A stretch of 44,287 nucleotides of DNA. Source: Trachelipus rathkii. Lineage: Eukaryota; Arthropoda; Malacostraca; Isopoda; Trachelipodidae. Made by a program: the position numbers and the translations under genes. Below are positions 1 through 14,940 of the stretch, piece after piece (positions within the stretch are counted from its first letter, which is position 1; each line of letters starts with the position of its first letter). The notes under the pieces were generated by a model, which was not told where the DNA came from, searched no databases, and was given only the letters and a program-made list of their open reading frames with translations. The stretch lies in assembly GCA_015478945.1 (NCBI GenBank), contig JABUQX010086956.1:1-44287 (forward strand). The letters are read 5' to 3'.

Positions 1-3000
1 AGTAGGTGAGTTGGTCACTTGCTGTTATTTGAGCTGTTTTGATTCTTAGTATATTACTGATTTCTGCAAGATTCATATTTACATCTTTTAACATTGAACA
101 TCACAAGGAATTATATTGTCTTGATAAGTTTAAGTAAACTATAAAATGTTTAGATTTTATTAGTTTAGTGATAAATATTTTACGAAGTGACTTTAGCTCA
201 AATTCTATTCAGTTGGAGATAAAGATATTATTTTAGCAACTTCATTCTTAATTGGTGTCAAATTTTGCTTAGTAACATTTTGAACGTTTAAAACTAGTAT
301 ATATATTTTACCGTTGGTCCAGTATTGATAATTAGACGGGTTTAGTTAAATTTTTATGTTAAATATTTACTAATGTTAAGTGAATTATATTGAATAGTGT
401 ATAGGAGATTATATTACTTGATATATAAAGTTAGTATTAGATGGGTTTTAATACTATTGTAGCTGCTGATAGGCACTTTACTGTTGTTTCGTATGGAACT
501 TTGTTAATATTTATTATATATTTAAGGTATTATATAATTGGCGTAATGAGTGTGCTAGGTTTGTTACGTTAGCATATATTATATATTCTAAGTTCAGGTA
601 ATGCAATGTATCTGACCTTTGCAGTTCTCCGTGACATCAACTTTCCTTATATTTTGAGAAGTATTTGTTAATTATCTTTTGCAAAGTGTATATACTTTTC
701 TTAAATATCAATATATTGAACATATTTTACCTCTATCCTGTAAAATGTCCCAGTCATCTCATAATATATAAGAATATCCAGATATCAATGGAAGTGGATG
801 GTAGTATGAGGATTGGAAGATATAGGGCAGATGGACTGGAATGGTTTGATATACGTGATGTTTACTTAGTAATTTCGTTTTAGGATAGGTAACTGTTTCT
901 CATTTAATCGTATGAATATATTATTTATTCAAAGAAACTCAAGCTACGATATTTTTCGCCTGTATGTGGGTATAAAACATAAAAAATTACGTATTTGATA
1001 TTATTTGTTCAATAATAAGAATGATAGTATAGTATATGTAGGTTATTATAATTTTTGTTTCATAATATTTTATGTATTAATGTAAAATTCTTTGTTATTA
1101 TTATTAGATATTATTTATTTCTGCTACATGGGTATTATTGGTTATTGTATAAGTCTCAACGACGCGCTCATTGACGCTCGTAGATTAATTATATTTATAG
1201 AGGATCATATTACTTGTGTAATGAAGTAATATAGTATTAAAACTGACCTATTAATGTAAGTTTAGAACAATCAGCACGATTTGTACTTAATGCGAAGGAC
1301 ACGATAGCAGCGTCTGTTTTTTTTTGTATATCGCAATGTCCGAGTCACTTGTGTAATTAAACTTAGGGTGATTTATAGTGTGTTCTCTCGATTTGCTTCG
1401 TAACCAGTTCTTCTATTTCTCTGCTACTCAGTAAGGCTCTAGATGTATATAGAGGAACATGTGATTTAAGTCTAGATATGTCATCTTATTTCTTAGTTCG
1501 TTACTGCTATGTATTAAGCCATCTAAGTTGTCTTTTGTATGAAAAACTATTCTGTTCTGCCTCTTTTTAGAAAATTGGCACTATATTAGTAATCTCAGAG
1601 TAACATAGGAAATCACGAATATATATTGTGACTCTGAGATTTATTTCGAAATGACCTTCGATTGCGCTCGACTGCTAGAACACCACAGTGATTAGAACGA
1701 TCCCAGTATATGGGAGCGGAGTGAGGCGAGAAAGAGGCTAATTGGAGAGAGCGCGAGATATTGAATAGCTGAAGATTAGAACATAGTACTTATAATATAT
1801 ACTTGGTTTATTGCTTTAGGAATTGATTTAAAAGTATAATTATTATAATTTTTAATGATATATTTATTAAAGATGTGTTTGTGGATAGGTAGATAGTAGT
1901 TTTGATGTTTGTTTGTGCTAATCTGTGTTTATGGTTTTGGAAGTGGTTGTGTACCTTGTGGTGGTTAGGTGTTATTGGATATTGTATGATTAGTGTGGTG
2001 TTGTGATGGTGGTGCAGGTGTTTGTATGGTAGATGGTGGGTTAGGGTGTTTTTGTTAATAGGTTATTAATGTGTCAGATGTTATGTGTAGTTTGTTTTTG
2101 ATTATGTGTATGATAGTATATGTTGATAAAATGTTGAGATGTAGGGTTAGCGTGGGATATGATGTGGGTAGTTTGTTATTGGTGTCTATGTTAGATTGGT
2201 GTACTTGTTGGTTTTACTGTTGTTGGTTGTGGTAAATGTATAATATTGTTATGTTACAGTATTTATTACGCTTGTAAGTTTGTTATATGGTTTGTCGTTG
2301 TCTTAATTTATTCATTAGTTCTGTGAGATGTTGCGTTTATTTATGTAAAACTTTGTTTACGATTGCTTTATATATCGCTGGATAATAATTCGACTTTGTA
2401 TTGTTTTATTGTTTGTTTAACTTAAGTATTACAACTTAGCGAATATTAAGTCTAAATAGATTAATTAAGTTTAATGTTGTTAATGATAGTTAGTTTATAT
2501 TTGTATGGTTGTATTAATGTGTTTTACTCGTACGTTCTTTATCAAGTTTAGTATAGCGTTTTACGAGCTAAACTTATTTCTTAGTATGATTGTATTTATA
2601 TATGCCGTATGTATTATGGTATTAGTGGGTTATAGGTTATGGTGATAATCAATTATTTTTGTTGATTTAGATGTTTTCTGTCTGAGATATTTAGACACTG
2701 TTATTTGATTAGTATGATTTAAGTGTAGTTATATGTGATACAATGAAATGTTTGTTAGGGTTATAATTATATCTTAAACATTAATGCTGATTGTCCCCAT
2801 AGAAATACACGAAATACTTAGCAAATAATAATAATAATGTTTTACTTAAAATTGTTTATGTTGACTATAATTATAATCACTGTGGGACACAATAGAATCA
2901 AATCCCTATATTTATTCGTGAGAGTAAATGGCTAACGCTCCCAAAATAAATGCCAAAACTTAAGAAAGAAATGCTTTATTTTGCATTTTTTTAACGTTAA

Positions 3001-6000
3001 GTGTCTGAAATGAAGGTTGTACGAATAACTGGGTGTACGAGCAATGATCTGAACGAAACACCTCTTTAGTCCGTGAAGTCAGCTTGTCATTAACTTACTA
3101 TGTGATGACTGGGATAAATCTATTTCGCTATACATCAGCTTCGTACCTGTTATATTTTGTGTATGTCATCAATTGTTAGTATCAAGTATCTTAATCCTCT
3201 TCGTGAGTCAATTTAAGTTGAGCCTTCTGGCCGTTTTATCGATCTATTTGTGATATTAGCCCCTGGTAATATACTTTTGTAGATCGTTAGAGAAGGGTAT
3301 ACTAGGGTTAAACGGTTATGCTATAGAGATTTATTGTACTGTTAGAGGACTAACTTAATTCTTTAAGTTGACTATGATTATGTTAGCTTTATATGGATGT
3401 GATAACATACTTTATTAAATTATATATATATATATCTATCATTAATATATTATATTCGTTATATGGCCAAGATATGAACAATATTTAAATTACCTCAAAG
3501 TTTTATTGTTAATGTGAAGAAGGTAATTGTAAGAAATGAGATTGCTGTTGTAGATGATTGCTATTGCACATAAAGTGATGTGATTAAAGGGTAGTATATC
3601 GTTGCCAATTGTTGTTAAAAAGAATATATGATAGTATAAAAGTATTAGAAATTGTGCCATTGGGAGCTGGTTGAGACATCCACCCTCCCTCCGACAGAGA
3701 ACCATTTGTGTAAATCTGAAATTATTTTTTAGTTGTATATAGGTTATATGTTGCTGTTATTGATGTGAAAACTTTGTTCGGTTTAGATAATTTGTTGGTA
3801 GTATGATATAGGTTAGTTATGATCTATTTTTTGTTAAATGTTATTATGTTACTGTTAACATACTACATGAATGTTGAGATACTGATTTGAAATAAATAAT
3901 GATGTGGATATAGGGTGCGAGTATATGTTAGGGATTCCTGACAAGTATGCATAGGTTACGGTTTTTGTATGTTATGTAGTTACTTCCCTGGTGGTAAGTG
4001 TGGAACTTTGTTATGTTAAAAGTTTATTCGTGTTTAAGATATGTTGGGTTTGTACATTATGTTATCAGTTCAGATGATGCTATGTTTGTTTATTAGGTAA
4101 AGTTTGTCACGTTAGCTGTATACTCGTTGATCAAGTATAAGATATTTGACAACTGTATAGATTAGCATTTATTGTTGATTTGTTAATAAATTAGATAGAT
4201 TATTATAATTATGAAGTGAATATGATTATTTTTTATTGTTTAAGTATTTTATTTAAAATTTACTTATCCGAGATAAGATGTATATATATATCAATTTCAT
4301 TATAAAATTCATATACACAATGTATTTTTGATTTATAATAAAGACATTGTATGTTATATTTGTTACCGTATATACGGTTAGTGAAAATCATAGAAGCTAA
4401 ATGTAATTGCTTAATTAATGTTATTCGGAACATGAATCATAAAGATCTATTAAGTAGATTTTAGTTGAATATGTTTCGAATAAATAGTATGAGAGTTTTG
4501 AACATTTATATTTACGATACTTTATTATACTATATGAATAGGACCGAAGGTAATTTATCTTTGTATATGATGATGTTGTAAGCTGGATTGTTGCTTCGTA
4601 TTTGTGTTAATATATAATAGTGGGATATGAAATAAAAAATACGAATTAAATAAATGAAATCGATAATGAAATGTATATGTGAAATTAATATAAGCCGATA
4701 AACGAGAACGTTATGATTACGCTTTCTTGGGGCTATTCAACTTTTAGTTATCGAATTCTTGTTTCTTTCTTTGATTGGTTCTAGAAGATAGTATTATAAT
4801 GTATACCACCTTTGAGTTGTTGTCTACACTCGTTTTCGGATCGTGAATACATTTTTCGGCGTGTGCATGGTATGATGCATCTATCATCGGCTCCTATAGC
4901 TCGTTAGTGATATATTTACAAGGACCTTCGTAATTATGTATCGATGGCATTTATATTTTTCGATAAACGAATGGATGAGGAAATATTTACTTGTTATTTA
5001 GCCATTACGGTGCAAGGTGAAATATGACCTTTATTGAATTATTTCGGTTGTAGGTATTCCTCAAGATTATCGAAATATAGTACGGATAGCTTGGGTGATA
5101 AGTTGTTTATGTTTGGTTGTGATGTTTGTTTTATATCAGGATAAAATCTTAATCAGATTGTGTACAGTGTGATAGAGTATTAATGTATATGGGATTATAT
5201 AAGAGAGTTGTATTTCAACTCCTATAGCTTCTGTATGAATGTATTAAATATGATATTGATATGTACGCTAAATTTAGGACCCTCATCGAGATGTACATAT
5301 ATTAAGAGCGCGTCGTGTTACAGGTTTCTTAGTTAGTATATATATCATATTGAATAAAATATTAAAATATAAGCTTTGTTCCTATAGATAAACGCATTCA
5401 CGTCTTCATCTTATAAGATTATCGACTATATCGAGGTACTTTTTATCTATACCATATATCAGTAGTAAGCACGGTAGTGATAATTAGATTATGATATTTT
5501 ACGCATTAAATATATTTACTTTAATTGTCTGAAAATATTTTTTTTGTTGTGTCTTATTTATATATGCGATTATCAGGAGTGCGTTATAATACACTATTCT
5601 AGACTTGATACTGTTTATTATTTATCTCTGAGCAGAGCGACTTAGGTGTAGGTAGAACTCATGTAGTTGATATTATATAGTACTGATGATGGATTGTGCT
5701 GTATATATAAGCGGATTTATATACTTACCATATATTCTTTAAAGGGTTGTTTGAATGATGTAGTCTTGATTAAAAGTCCAGTAAAGGAGCGTTCCTACTG
5801 GAAGTGGGGATATGTAATAATTGTTTAAAATAAATGATAAAATATTAATTGATTATTTTATTTATAGCTTTCAAATGAGCTATTTAGGTTTAATTATATT
5901 TTAATTTCTTTTATATGTTTTTACTTCCTACTTCTCAATACTTTCTTCTCGATCTCATACTATATATGGGAATAGTAGTTATGTTTATCCGTAGGCTGTT

Positions 6001-6540
6001 GTGTAGTTAAGTTATTGTTGTGTTCCGTTATAGATTTTTAACTTAAATGGGTAAACTTATTGTATATGTCACTGATTCATATAATAGAATAATAGATTAT
6101 ATAGATTACATAGGATGGGTTATGAGGGGAGAGAGAGAGATTAGATGGTTTGATTTTACATGATTTTAAAGCGTATGAGAAAGACTTAATATTTTACGTA
6201 TTAACTCATAAAGAGACTAAATTTTAGTTAAAATTAAGGTTAAAAAAATAAAATATCTATTAAAGTTTTTTTATAATATATAGAAAATTTTAGGAATATA
6301 TTAAGTTTTTTTATTAAATATCAAGTTTTAAATAGGAATAAAAATAAAATAAATAAATAGTTATATTTAAAATGAAATTTTATATAAAGGTTATTTATTA
6401 AATAACATAAAATGTTTTTATCGATACTAGTTGTTGGCAATATTGGAGAATATAGATGATTAGATTATTATCTTTAAATATTATTAACTAGGTTATAATA
6501 GAGGAAGATTGCGATATAAATTTGAGAAAACTAGTAAATA
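1..6540. other. Gene-free, C-poor left flank
   Basis: No coding region could be supported on either strand. The longest open stretches are about 70 codons, lack consistent codon use and resemble nothing. The top strand is rich in T, A and G and poor in C over most of the first 6 kb. I searched the complement for LINE-type motifs because another element in this window has an A/C-rich coding strand, and found nothing convincing. The last few hundred bases (about 6.2-6.5 kb) are very A/T-rich. Confidence 0.6.
1921..2280. other. Extreme C-depleted, TG-rich segment
   Basis: Counting by eye, only about 12 of these 360 bases are C on the top strand, while G is common and occurs mostly as TG and GGT. 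It is not a clean tandem repeat: no fixed period is visible. It could be a decayed (TG)n tract, the complement of an A/C-rich element, or DNA shaped by strand-biased mutation. Confidence 0.6.
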
Positions 6541-9500
6541 AATAATGGTATGGTCACGTACTAGGGACCGTATATTGTACATGAATAGTTATACATTCAC
6601 GTTTTGGCTGAGGAGCATGCTCATTAGAATCCCCTGGTGTAATCGCTCATCAATTTGTATCACGTTATTTCTGTTGATTGAAAAGTCTCAATCACAGCCG
6701 AACTTACTGTTATTGGGTTCACCCTTACATTAGTGTCAGTAAAATCCTTTAAACATTGGGCGGGGGACGATGAAGGAAGGCGGAGAGAGAATATAATGGC
6801 ACCGTGGTGTAGTGAATGTGACTCGACGGCTTATTTAGTGATATGTTAAGGGTCAATATTGTAAACGTATCGTTCGAATGTGTATATCGTCCTCAAGGTA
6901 TAGATGCTAGGTGGTTAGCGCTCTTTACTGGATCGGAAGCTTATACTGATAAGAATAGTCTTAGAAAAACTTATGTTCTCCTCGATGAGGTATAGACAAC
7001 TAATTACGACTAAAAGGTATAGAAAAAATTTATTCTGTGTGTCGAGATCGTCCTCTCATATTTCACAGATCGCGCTCTATATAAAGTCTGACGAGAGGCA
7101 ATTAGACTGTGGTCTAAGACCCCGAGGGTGGACGTAGAAGGCCACGAAACTACGGGCTCTCGTTAAGGTGTGTGTCGCTAATGTGAAACATATCTCTACT
7201 TGAAAATCTTAGTGTGCTCTTCGCATTTGATGCAATCTGTTAGTAATTATCGGGGGTTTGTTGGCAAGGTATGGTATCGTAATGTCCCTATTTTGATCTC
7301 TTGAATATGCATTATTAGAATACATAAGAATTAATATATTGTAGCGAAATTTTTTTATACATGAAAATTCAGAAGAGTAATGTTTATTGTAGAGATCTTA
7401 TCTTCGGAGGGAGATTCGGCGGAGTGTAAGGAGGGAGTAGATGGTATCGAGGGGATTAGAGCGGTGAAGAAAATTTATGTCAGTTATAGTCTAATCCACT
7501 GGTTAAGGGTGTAACACATTTCTTAAGTGTAAACACTATTTATGTGAAGTTAACGCAGGATACAAGGACCTAGTAAAGCACAAAGGTATGTCAAAGGTCT
7601 TACAAGAAGCAAATATAACTACTCGCAAGGATTAGTGTTATCTCTCTCACACAGCATACCTACTTGAACTATAGATAGTTTAAATAGATCTCATTTAAGT
7701 GCATAAGATAGTCTTAGCATGACAATACATATGCAGACGAGGACTAAGAAGCTGGGGTGAGGGCGAGGAGAGGAGGTGGGGAGTGACATTTGGCAGGAAG
7801 AGGCGAGGCATGTGGGGCTCTCGCAGGTCTGGCGTAAATGAGGGACTAATAGATTACTGGAGAGTCTCTGGCGTGTGGAGTTCTATTTAGTAATATGTCA
7901 TATGTAAAATCATCAATCTTCTAATTCTGGATTCAGTTATAAGATCCGATAAAACGTAATTATCCCCTGTTTATTTTTTGCAACACAAGGTCTATTGAAG
8001 TAAATAATTATTTGTTAAGCAAGTTTGTATTTTGATTTATCCGTCTGCTTAATGTTCATTTATTTAGATATTACCATGTGTACTATAACATGATTTCTAC
8101 AGCGTTCCACCATTCCCATATTTTTTATTCACTATTTCACTTTTTTTTTTGGTTCTTTATTTTTTTTTTGTTCTTATTTATGTCTACCTATGTCTATGTG
8201 TCGAAGCGTCTCTAAGGAGGATCTCTAGAAGTGCATAGTCTATTGCCAAGTTTGTCGTCTCATAAACATGCCTCCTATTACAATAATGGATTCCATGGTA
8301 GAAAAGAACGGGCGCACGTTATCTAGGCACCGCGATCGTGTAAGAGGCTTTGTTGCGGACTACTTGCGTGCGTCATTCTATCTCTGATCGGGTGTTCGTA
8401 TTCAGGAGCGGTAGATGTAGTTTCCTTCGTCTCTACTAGTCCATGTAATTTTGGGATGTGTAGCGTGTTTTTTCCTTAGATAACGTCTCGGGTGGTTCAG
8501 AACGTCAGAAAGCGAATGAGTCTCGTAATGAGACGGTTATACAGATAGTTCACTAAGGTGAGTGATTCGTTGCAAGCCTTTCCTCTGCTGCGGGTTCCCC
8601 GCAATTGGCTGGTACTTCCTCGGAGTGTGTATTGATATTTAGCCCAGCGAGACTCCAAGTTCGTTCGATTTGCGCGCAGATAGAAATTATGTGAGTGAGC
8701 GAGTTAAAGCCATTAATGAAAAGCCATGTTTCTCGATTTCTCGAAGAAGGAGAGTCCGGTAGCGAAGCAGGCATACATCAGTAGGAGATATCAAGACTGT
8801 AGCACGACAATTTTCGGGGTTGGTATAATAGGCGGGAGAGAGCTCTAACAGCTCGGGGAAGAGGCACGAGCTCAGTATTAATAATGTGAGGAATCGGTAT
8901 ATCACGCGACGTCTACGTAGCGGTACAGACGGTTCCTGACCTGTGACCAACATGGGTCGCGATGCTCGAGAAAGAAGGAGCAGATTCGTAGCTTAAGAAC
9001 TATGCTCCTGCCAAAACGCAGCTAACGGATCTTTTGAACTTGGTCGAGGCTCTATTATGGGTAGCGCGAAAGCCCAGCGTGGACGAAACGAGCTCTCACC
9101 TATATCTGCCTCATCAGCTGCGAGTAGGAATACTGACTATTTCATAGGGAGTTACACACGCGGCATGGGTAGATTCAAAGCTAGTCTTGCAAAACACATC
9201 ACACCTACTGCGTTACCAAGTATGTAATCCGTTCTAGGCTAACGCTGGAGCTATCTTCTAATATTATTCTTTATTTATGCACGTCACCGCTATACAGAAA
9301 TTTCAGCTACTACCTTAATGTCGAAATTTTTTAAAGGTAAATAATATGATTTATAGTTTATTGTAAACAAAGGGCTTTCCTTGACTCAGGGATCTCTTTT
9401 GAAGCGATTTCGTGGTAAATATTACGTCGACCTTAAGTTATCTCGGAATATAGTATAGGTTTGATTTAGGGTCTTATAAAGAGCATTACTTTAAGGTTTT

Positions 9501-12500
9501 TGGCAGAGCGCTATTTACAGGCAGTGAGGATGATAGCATTAGACAGGTTCGAATTAAGGTTCGGTTCGGGGGTACGGACATCTTATACAGATAGAATAAT
9601 AAAATTTTTAGTGCAGTATATCTATTTTTGTCATGTTGCTGGGAGACAGTTTGATGATTCGCTTCCATGTGGTAACTTCTATGTTTTCTATCCGGAGCTA
9701 TCACTGGCGATTACGCAATACTCTGCTACTGTATTCTTGATTTTAAAATCCCTCCTTTAATGAATGTTTATAATAATATAGAAAAGTGTAGCTCAGGTTT
9801 AAAAGTAGATGTGAAAAACCCGATACCTTTAATGGTAGATAAAAATAAGTGCGAAATTATCCGCGAAACATTGGCGGTATAATAGTATTTTCGACCAAAG
9901 ATTAATACCATCTTGCGAATAATGGTACATCAGTGAAGATTGTCGGATTAACGTCCTGCTCACGACAACGCGAGCGAACACGCTAAGACGTCGCGACCTC
10001 TTATCAGAGATTCGACCGATGCTAAGTTGGTCTCGATATGGTGATTTGTCTACTCCGTGTTGAACGGTGGCGATATCAACCGAATCCTGTTTTCGTAGGA
10101 ATGATAATAGATTTATTATTAATACCAATTGTCATAATATGATAAAAGTACTTCTCAAAAAGGTTAATGATACTTATCTCAGGAAATCTAGCGCACTAAT
10201 CTTTTTGGAAGAAGAGGCGCAGATTATTATGGCGCAGATATATTAAAGTACCAATAAGCTGGTTCCCTATTTTATAATAGCCAGGGGTCGGAGTCCGGGA
10301 GTCGGTGGGGCGCAATAGGAGTATAGCTTTTGCTGTGCATGGAGTGGGAAACTCTAGAATGAATTGAGAGTGGCAGTGATGAATCGACGGTGAGAGCGGG
10401 CGCGGATGGAGCACCAGTAAGGGGTGTGTGTATAGATAGCACTGACGCGCATCTAACGTCAATGTGGTTGTCTTGAGGAGTGGCCTGATGGGTATATGTC
10501 GTTAGGACAGAGGGTTGAGCTAAAGTCAGGTTCTAACGAATTTGGGAGTCTTACCTGAGTATTTTCCGGCGGAGCGTTAAGAGTATTACGTCAGTCCTTG
10601 GAAGTGAGATGTAGGTTGTTCAGGAGATGGTTTGTGTTTATGAGGGTTTCGCTTGTTGTGGGATAAGAAGATTTCTGATAAATCGTATAATATATCACTG
10701 AGATAGGCAGAACCAGCTAATCTAACTGTGATTAAATAGCTCGCTGAGAAGTAATCCTACCTAACTATTAATATAATATAATAATGCAACAATATGCATT
10801 CAAAGGCGACCGCTGAGTCAATAATCAAATGAGAGAAGAAGTATCATATACGCTCTAGTCTGGATGGAGATTCGGATCGCAAGTGCGCTCACACCTCGGT
10901 GCTGATTAAGCCGTGTTTGTTCAGATATGGAGAATGAGCATTAAGGCGTAATCTAATAAGGAGGCTGTAAGCGGAATTCTTTTATTTCTCTCTGCACTTC
11001 ATCGCTGTTCGGGGCAGATACACGATATAATTATATCTCAGATTACTGAGATGGAGGAGTTGCATATTTGTAAGTCAAGCTGTACGCAATTAAGTAGTCT
11101 CCTGACCTCTGAGTCCGCCTTTTCGGATGATAGCTCTACATAGTCAATTTATGCTTGCGGTTGCAACGGTGTCCGCCTCTCTTGGTATACCTCCTAGCCT
11201 GTTTCTACGAAACGCACTATTAAATTCGATGGCATTCTGATTCAACCTCTTATATGTGCTGCACTGTTACCCCTGTAGAGGTAGCAAATAATCTTTGATT
11301 GCATATTTGTGATTTCAGTGGTAATAAGTGGATTGTTTGAAAAAGATCCATAAAATAAACAAAGTTGGAAAAGAGTACTTGGAAGCGATAAATGTACTAC
11401 TATGGGTATGTGTAATATAACTTGCTTGGCTGGAGAACAGCAGTTCATTAACCAACGATAACTGATGTATCCGCACTAATTCGATGCCTGGTAATCGAAT
11501 GCTACGATGATATGGGGGTGTTTATCTCCCTGCTTTCATCCTGTAACTCTCTATAGATTACTTTAGCAAAGATGGGACTTATTGGTAGACGATACTTGAG
11601 AGCGTACGCGCGCCTGAGGAGCCAATAGGTCAAGAGATAAGCTGATATGGAAAGAGACCAGGAATGGTAAAGGGGCTAGAAGATGAAGAGTTCGCACGCT
11701 ACCTTCCCGTAACTCTCCTCGATACTAAGCCAGATGTTTCAGAGCCTACTAAAATGTGTGTGGACTGTGCTCTGAGACAGCATCCGAACCCGCTAAGAGG
11801 CAGAAACGGGTAACAAGGCCGTAAAACCAAAACCACACAGCCAGTGTATACGTCAATGGTATGCAAGACGTCGAATACCACAACACCAAACAGAGTACAA
11901 ACTTAAGTGAATCGAACTATAATTATACAGAATGTGAACTTGGAATTGATCAGCCAACAAGCATCAACTTCAAATCCTACACAAGAGTAATGTAGATAAG
12001 CTGGCATAGGAACTCCTTATGGTAGGAATAATATGGATTGATAATGCGATTGAGATATATAGAAGAGATTGTGTTCACAATTAAACTGCCTTCTGTTAAG
12101 ATATCGGTTATTTGTGAGAAATGACTCCTGTAGATCGGTAGGAGATATGATTAAGTAGACGAGGCTTCCACGTAGGTCGTAAGTAGACTCGTGTCACTCT
12201 CTGTCATACTCGATTGGGAAGTAGCTTAAATAGACCTTCAGCTAGAATAAGTGACTGCAGCTAAACTCTCGTAGTCCTAAACTGACTGAAATCAAATATT
12301 ATGTATCACCACTCGTAGCATTAGTAGAAATAGATATATCAGAGAAATAAGATTGTGGTATAAAATGAACATGTGTAAAAGAATTATGCATTAATATAAT
12401 CAGTCATGATAAATATAAAGGATGATAAACTTATTTATATATCAGTAATGTGACTCAAATGTGTACGTAAACTATAACAAGTCGTAAAACTTCTAAAATG

Positions 12501-12502
12501 AT

Positions 12503-12645
12503 AGATGAAAAAGTAAAAGAGTGATTGAGAGAGAGAAGAGGTAGTATTAGCTTAGAGAGAGGAGAGAGCAGAACGCAATGGGAGGTGTAGATTTGGATTT
12601 GTGTGTTGAATGTGAAGAGAGAGAGAGAGAGAGAGAGGAGATGTC
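12503..12645. repeat. GA-rich simple-sequence tract
   Basis: The top strand is dominated by GA dinucleotides and GAGAG blocks, with the purest run at about 12617-12637. This is an ordinary purine microsatellite with interruptions. Confidence 0.75.
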
Positions 12646-14225
12646 GTCCTGTTTTACTGTAGTGTCTTTTTAGCTGAGTCACCCGTCCGTCAGCAGATCA
12701 GTAAGTTTTGTTAGAAGTACCCAATATAACTATTATGTTGATTATCAGGATTCGGTAATCTATAGGTGATCAGAAGACGTATGTATACTTATAATATTGC
12801 TTGTGGCGACGTCGAATATGATAATAGATAGATAGGGTGTGCACCAGTCAGAGTTTGCTCTGCACTAAATCACTATTCACGATCGTATATTGTAACATGT
12901 TTCTTTGATGAACAGAGAGATAAAAATAATGGCGGAGGTGAATTACGAAAACGGATGTATTATCTGATATAGGACACCGAAACCTGGGCATTAAGTATGA
13001 ACAATACATAGCACATAGCATGTAAGAGTCAAGAAATAGACTCAAAAAGTGGAAGACTTACTCGCTAACTTATGAGTTCTCTTTTTTCGTACTTTCGCAT
13101 TCTACTAAGTGAGTTCTTGAAGTTAGGTTTTATTATCGATGAGGGAGTTAATGTATGATGCTTATCGTGATGACACTTATTTGCAAAGATGTTCTTGACA
13201 AATCATGATAGACGAGATTACATAGAGTATTGTCATACACGAGCTCGGCAGAGTGAACTGGCTTACTACCTATTACTGAGTGGCTAGTTTTCTCTCTTCT
13301 TTTACGTCGACACAACAGATGATCCGTATTCTGTGGGGCAATCTTAATTCTTGCTCCGTGGTGTATAACTCTCTACATTATCATGTTGGCAATTTCTGTA
13401 ATATCTCATCAATTTAAACATAGAACTGGCTTTCCGTAGAACTATGAATACAAGGTGTTAGTGTGTTCTTTTTCCCTGTGAGGTTCGATAATTTCAATCA
13501 TGCCTGTGACTCAAGAAACAGCTTTACAAGCGCTAGTTTCGTATAAAGATTACATTATACCGCGCAGTGTATCATGTAAGTAGATTCGTCGCAGTGTGCG
13601 AAATGATCTGAATCGAGTGCCGTTGTCGTCCTTATGGTGTCAGCTTCCGTGAGAGCTCCCTCTATTAGTCTCCGTTCTGCTGGTGATCTATCAAGAATCT
13701 GAGGTTCGCCCGAGATTTGTTGTCGACTACAGGTAAGATAAAATAAAATGGTCAATTTTTTGGAAGGACGTCATTTTTCCTATACTCTTCTCATTAACAG
13801 GAATCATATCGGTGATAATCTTCACTATATCTTGGGAGAGCTTAGCATCTTCTCATATTTCGATAGATCGTTCTAGATTGAGGTTCTTTAATTCATGATT
13901 AAGCATGAGGTGACTAAAATGCGGAGCGCTCTTCTTTTTACTAGCGTTTTAGAACATCACGAACGCGGTTGCTCAATCAGCCGCGAGTATTCTCTCTTAC
14001 TCAAGTCTTAGGGAGCGGAGACACAATCACGCATCCCTGTTGGATATTCATGCTCGCGTCGATGTCCTTGATTCTGTAGCGGAAAATGTTCCTATAGTGG
14101 ATTATTAGGCCATTATAATCTAGATTTCGTCTCTCCTCATAATTATACTAATTTAGATGACAGTATTAATATATTTCTCAAGATGTACTTCATTCTTACA
14201 CTATAGTACCGTATTTCTATATATT

Positions 14226-14252
14226 AATATTTATATATATATATATATCTAT
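14226..14252. repeat. Short (TA)n microsatellite
   Basis: Alternating TA with few interruptions. Confidence 0.8.
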
Positions 14253-14940
14253 ATGCCTATTCCAAGAAGTTTTTCGAATGCACTGAGTCGAATATAGTAT
14301 AATTTTATTAAGTTAAGTTGGAGAATGTCAATTTGTTCAGAGAGTAAATTGTGTTTTTAGTCGATAACTTTAGTATTTATCTAGATCAATGGAGTTATCG
14401 GTAGACTATGAGGTAGCAGCTATAAATACTAGTTATCGACGAAGATTTAAGGAAATCTCTATATTACCTAGTTCATGTCGTATACCAGATGTATACGTAC
14501 TCCGTTCTAAGGTTTCTTGGATTTTTGTAGAAGCTACTACTATCGATTTTTCTGAAGTAAACTTATTATATCGTAAGGTAAGAAGATCCTGACGAACTAC
14601 TTTATTAATCAATAGAATCATACATAAGTTTTATAGTGGAGAATGACAGAGAAAGATCATTGATTCAAACTTGAATAGCTAAATAAACTATGATTAAGGA
14701 ATGAAGTCAGATAACACAGGAATATTACAGCATTTTATAGGATAAGACTGGTTAATTTTGTAAGTCGGCGACTGGCTATCAATAACACTCAACGTATTAG
14801 TGCAATGCATTGGTATAATCCTGCATTTAGTAATAGTGAGAATGGAAGAAAGGAGAAAATATACTTAAGCTTGGGCTTTATTTGCTGTCGTAGTACGTTA
14901 CTCTAATGCCTTTTCTATTTTGCTTTGTTCTTTAGCACGA

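Noticed and set aside
1981..2060. Telomere-like words (GGTTAGGTG, GGGTTAGGG)
   Set aside because: They are isolated and not in tandem TTAGG arrays; they are expected in TG-rich DNA.
8687..8953. 88-codon minus-strand open frame with a hydrophobic middle
   Set aside because: It overlaps a second minus-strand frame (8553-8774) and neither shows a pattern; chance is the simpler explanation.
9829..10128. 99-codon minus-strand open frame
   Set aside because: No motif, frames open on the other strand nearby, and no start context or neighbour supports it.
10196..10462. 88-codon minus-strand open frame rich in Leu, Pro and His
   Set aside because: Composition follows the local purine-rich top strand; no similarity to anything known.
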